A stretch of 34,656 bases of DNA from a bacterium (GTDB lineage: Bacteria > NPL-UPA2 > JAUVJM01): positions 1 through 34,656 of the forward strand of contig JAUWGW010000017.1 in the NCBI GenBank assembly GCA_030606215.1. Direction: 5' to 3'. The notes under the pieces were generated by a model. That model had not been told where the DNA came from and ran no database searches. It saw nothing but the letters and a program-made list of their open reading frames with translations. Of the stretch, positions 33,730 to 34,656 are shown one piece after another; within the stretch, counting starts at the first letter, position 1, and every line of letters begins with the position of its first letter. A program made the translations under genes and the position numbers.

Positions 33730-34656
33730 ATGAGAAAGGTAAACATCTGGCTGTTGATATTCATCCTGTGTTCCAGTTCATATGCTGTTACAACGGGCGT
33801 GTTTCATCAGACCGCTCAAGAAGATTTTGACAGCGGCGAATTTGAAAATGTCTCAACTACAAGTGATGGGGATGTCTCGCTTTCCCCGCTTGTTGAAAAA
33901 CTTGTAGATGTAGATGAGCTTTATGTGTGGGCTCTGACGGTTGATAATAAGGGTAACCTTTATGCGGGAACGGGGAATGAGGGAAAAATCTATAAGATAA
34001 ATAGGAAAGGGAAAATGTCTCTTCTCTATGATTCTCCTGAACTTGAGGTGCAATCCCTAACCTTAGATGAAAAAGGAAATGTATATGCAGGAACTTCCCC
34101 AAAGGCTATTATCTACAAAATATCGCCTGATGGCGAAGCAGCAACATACTGTGATTTGCCTGACTCTCACATATGGTGTCTTGTCTTTGATAGTCAGGGT
34201 AATCTATATGCAGGGACAGGAGATGAAGGCAGAATTTATCGAATTACACCTGATGGGAAAGAGATGCTCTTCTACGATTCCAGCCAATCCCATATATTAT
34301 GCCTTACGAGAGACAAAGATAATAATTTCTATGCTGGAAGTGAGCCGGATGGTATTGTGTACAGGCTGACTCCTGAAGGAGAAGTCTCAGTTCTCTATGA
34401 TGCGAGAGAAAGCGAGATTCATGCACTTGCGCTTGATAAAGATGGTAATCTTTATGCAGGGACAGCCGGGGATTCTATTCCGACTGATGAGAAAAATACA
34501 CAACCCCAGGAGAAAGCTCCTAAAGAGAAGCCTGAGAAAACTGTTCCAAACAGCCTGTATCGGATTAGTCCTTCTGGCTGCATCAGCAGGCTCTTCACTT
34601 CAAAATATCTTATCCTCAGCATTTTTCCCGATATGAGCGGAAATATCTATATCGGT
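33730..34656 (+). CDS. Secreted beta-propeller-like repeat protein, 5' part (runs off window end)
   Basis: From ATG 33730, with AAGGAG five bases upstream, 309 codons are open to the window end. A signal peptide (MRKVNIWLLIFILCSSSYA) is followed by repeats of about 41 residues built on GN(L/V/F)YAGT, (I/V)Y(K/R)I and LYDS. Copies start near residues 67, 107, 148, 189 and 230. These are like NHL or two-component-sensor beta-propeller blades. A Pro/Glu/Lys-rich insert (about 250-274) breaks the fifth blade. The protein is exported; its ligand and true length are unknown. Confidence 0.85.
   Translation, partial: MRKVNIWLLIFILCSSSYAVTTGVFHQTAQEDFDSGEFENVSTTSDGDVSLSPLVEKLVDVDELYVWALTVDNKGNLYAGTGNEGKIYKINRKGKMSLLYDSPELEVQSLTLDEKGNVYAGTSPKAIIYKISPDGEAATYCDLPDSHIWCLVFDSQGNLYAGTGDEGRIYRITPDGKEMLFYDSSQSHILCLTRDKDNNFYAGSEPDGIVYRLTPEGEVSVLYDARESEIHALALDKDGNLYAGTAGDSIPTDEKNTQPQEKAPKEKPEKTVPNSLYRISPSGCISRLFTSKYLILSIFPDMSGNIYIG

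Noticed and set aside
33713-33739. Direct repeat ATGAGAAAGG around the start of the propeller gene
   Set aside because: It is only ten bases, and the upstream copy leads to a stop after six codons; it is probably chance.

Overview
The window is bacterial chromosome, probably from a Gram-negative (diderm) uncultured lineage. The diderm reading rests on a GspC-type type II secretion protein. The pseudopilin's C-terminal half is of the kind common in the PVC superphylum (Planctomycetota, Lentisphaerota, Omnitrophota), so a PVC-affiliated or neighbouring candidate phylum is my best guess; this is inference, since no rRNA gene is present. Genes are densely packed with frequent 1-26 base overlaps. 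I see no tRNA, rRNA, CRISPR array, transposase or phage gene.

Layout. (1) Bases 1-5769, minus strand: an AAA_14/DUF4143 ATPase with its own near-perfect promoter, then tyrA, aroA, cmk, plsC, ispH and the start of rpsA (aromatic amino acids, CMP kinase, phospholipid, isoprenoid, translation). (2) 6069-8383, plus: an ECF sigma factor, a small one-helix membrane protein that is probably its anti-sigma factor, and a membrane-anchored protein with a pseudopilin-like tail. (3) 8468-18521, minus: MFS transporter, divergent DapA-like aldolase, gpmI, Ca/Na exchanger and FHA protein; a degenerate REP-like repeat cluster; then a tightly overlapping run of an 81-residue protein, sppA, a primary-type sigma factor, apt, a PilZ protein, a zinc-ribbon membrane protein and a pseudopilin. 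(4) 18628-25433, plus: prs, gspC-like, DUF401 permease, an unrecognised gene, a GGDEF diguanylate cyclase, and ComEC encoded as two consecutive genes. (5) 25590-29292, minus, visibly AT-rich: a MarR regulator, a lysine 2,3-aminomutase fused to a PurD-like ATP-grasp ligase, and an EctA-like acetyltransferase, behind a consensus promoter covered by a long dyad. (6) 29754-34656, plus: eno, ftsB-like, a membrane protein, a SpoIVB/S55-like protein whose catalytic halves look permuted, and the start of a secreted beta-propeller protein.

How the genes work together. Most of the window is housekeeping. Two accessory themes stand out. One is surface and envelope function with possible cyclic-di-GMP control: pseudopilin, GspC, PilZ, GGDEF, FHA and split ComEC. 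The other is region 5, which looks like a MarR-controlled beta-lysine osmolyte cassette of unusual construction: the amine producer is fused to an ATP-grasp ligase and the acetyltransferase resembles ectoine EctA rather than the usual AblB. This is the best candidate for an undescribed pathway.
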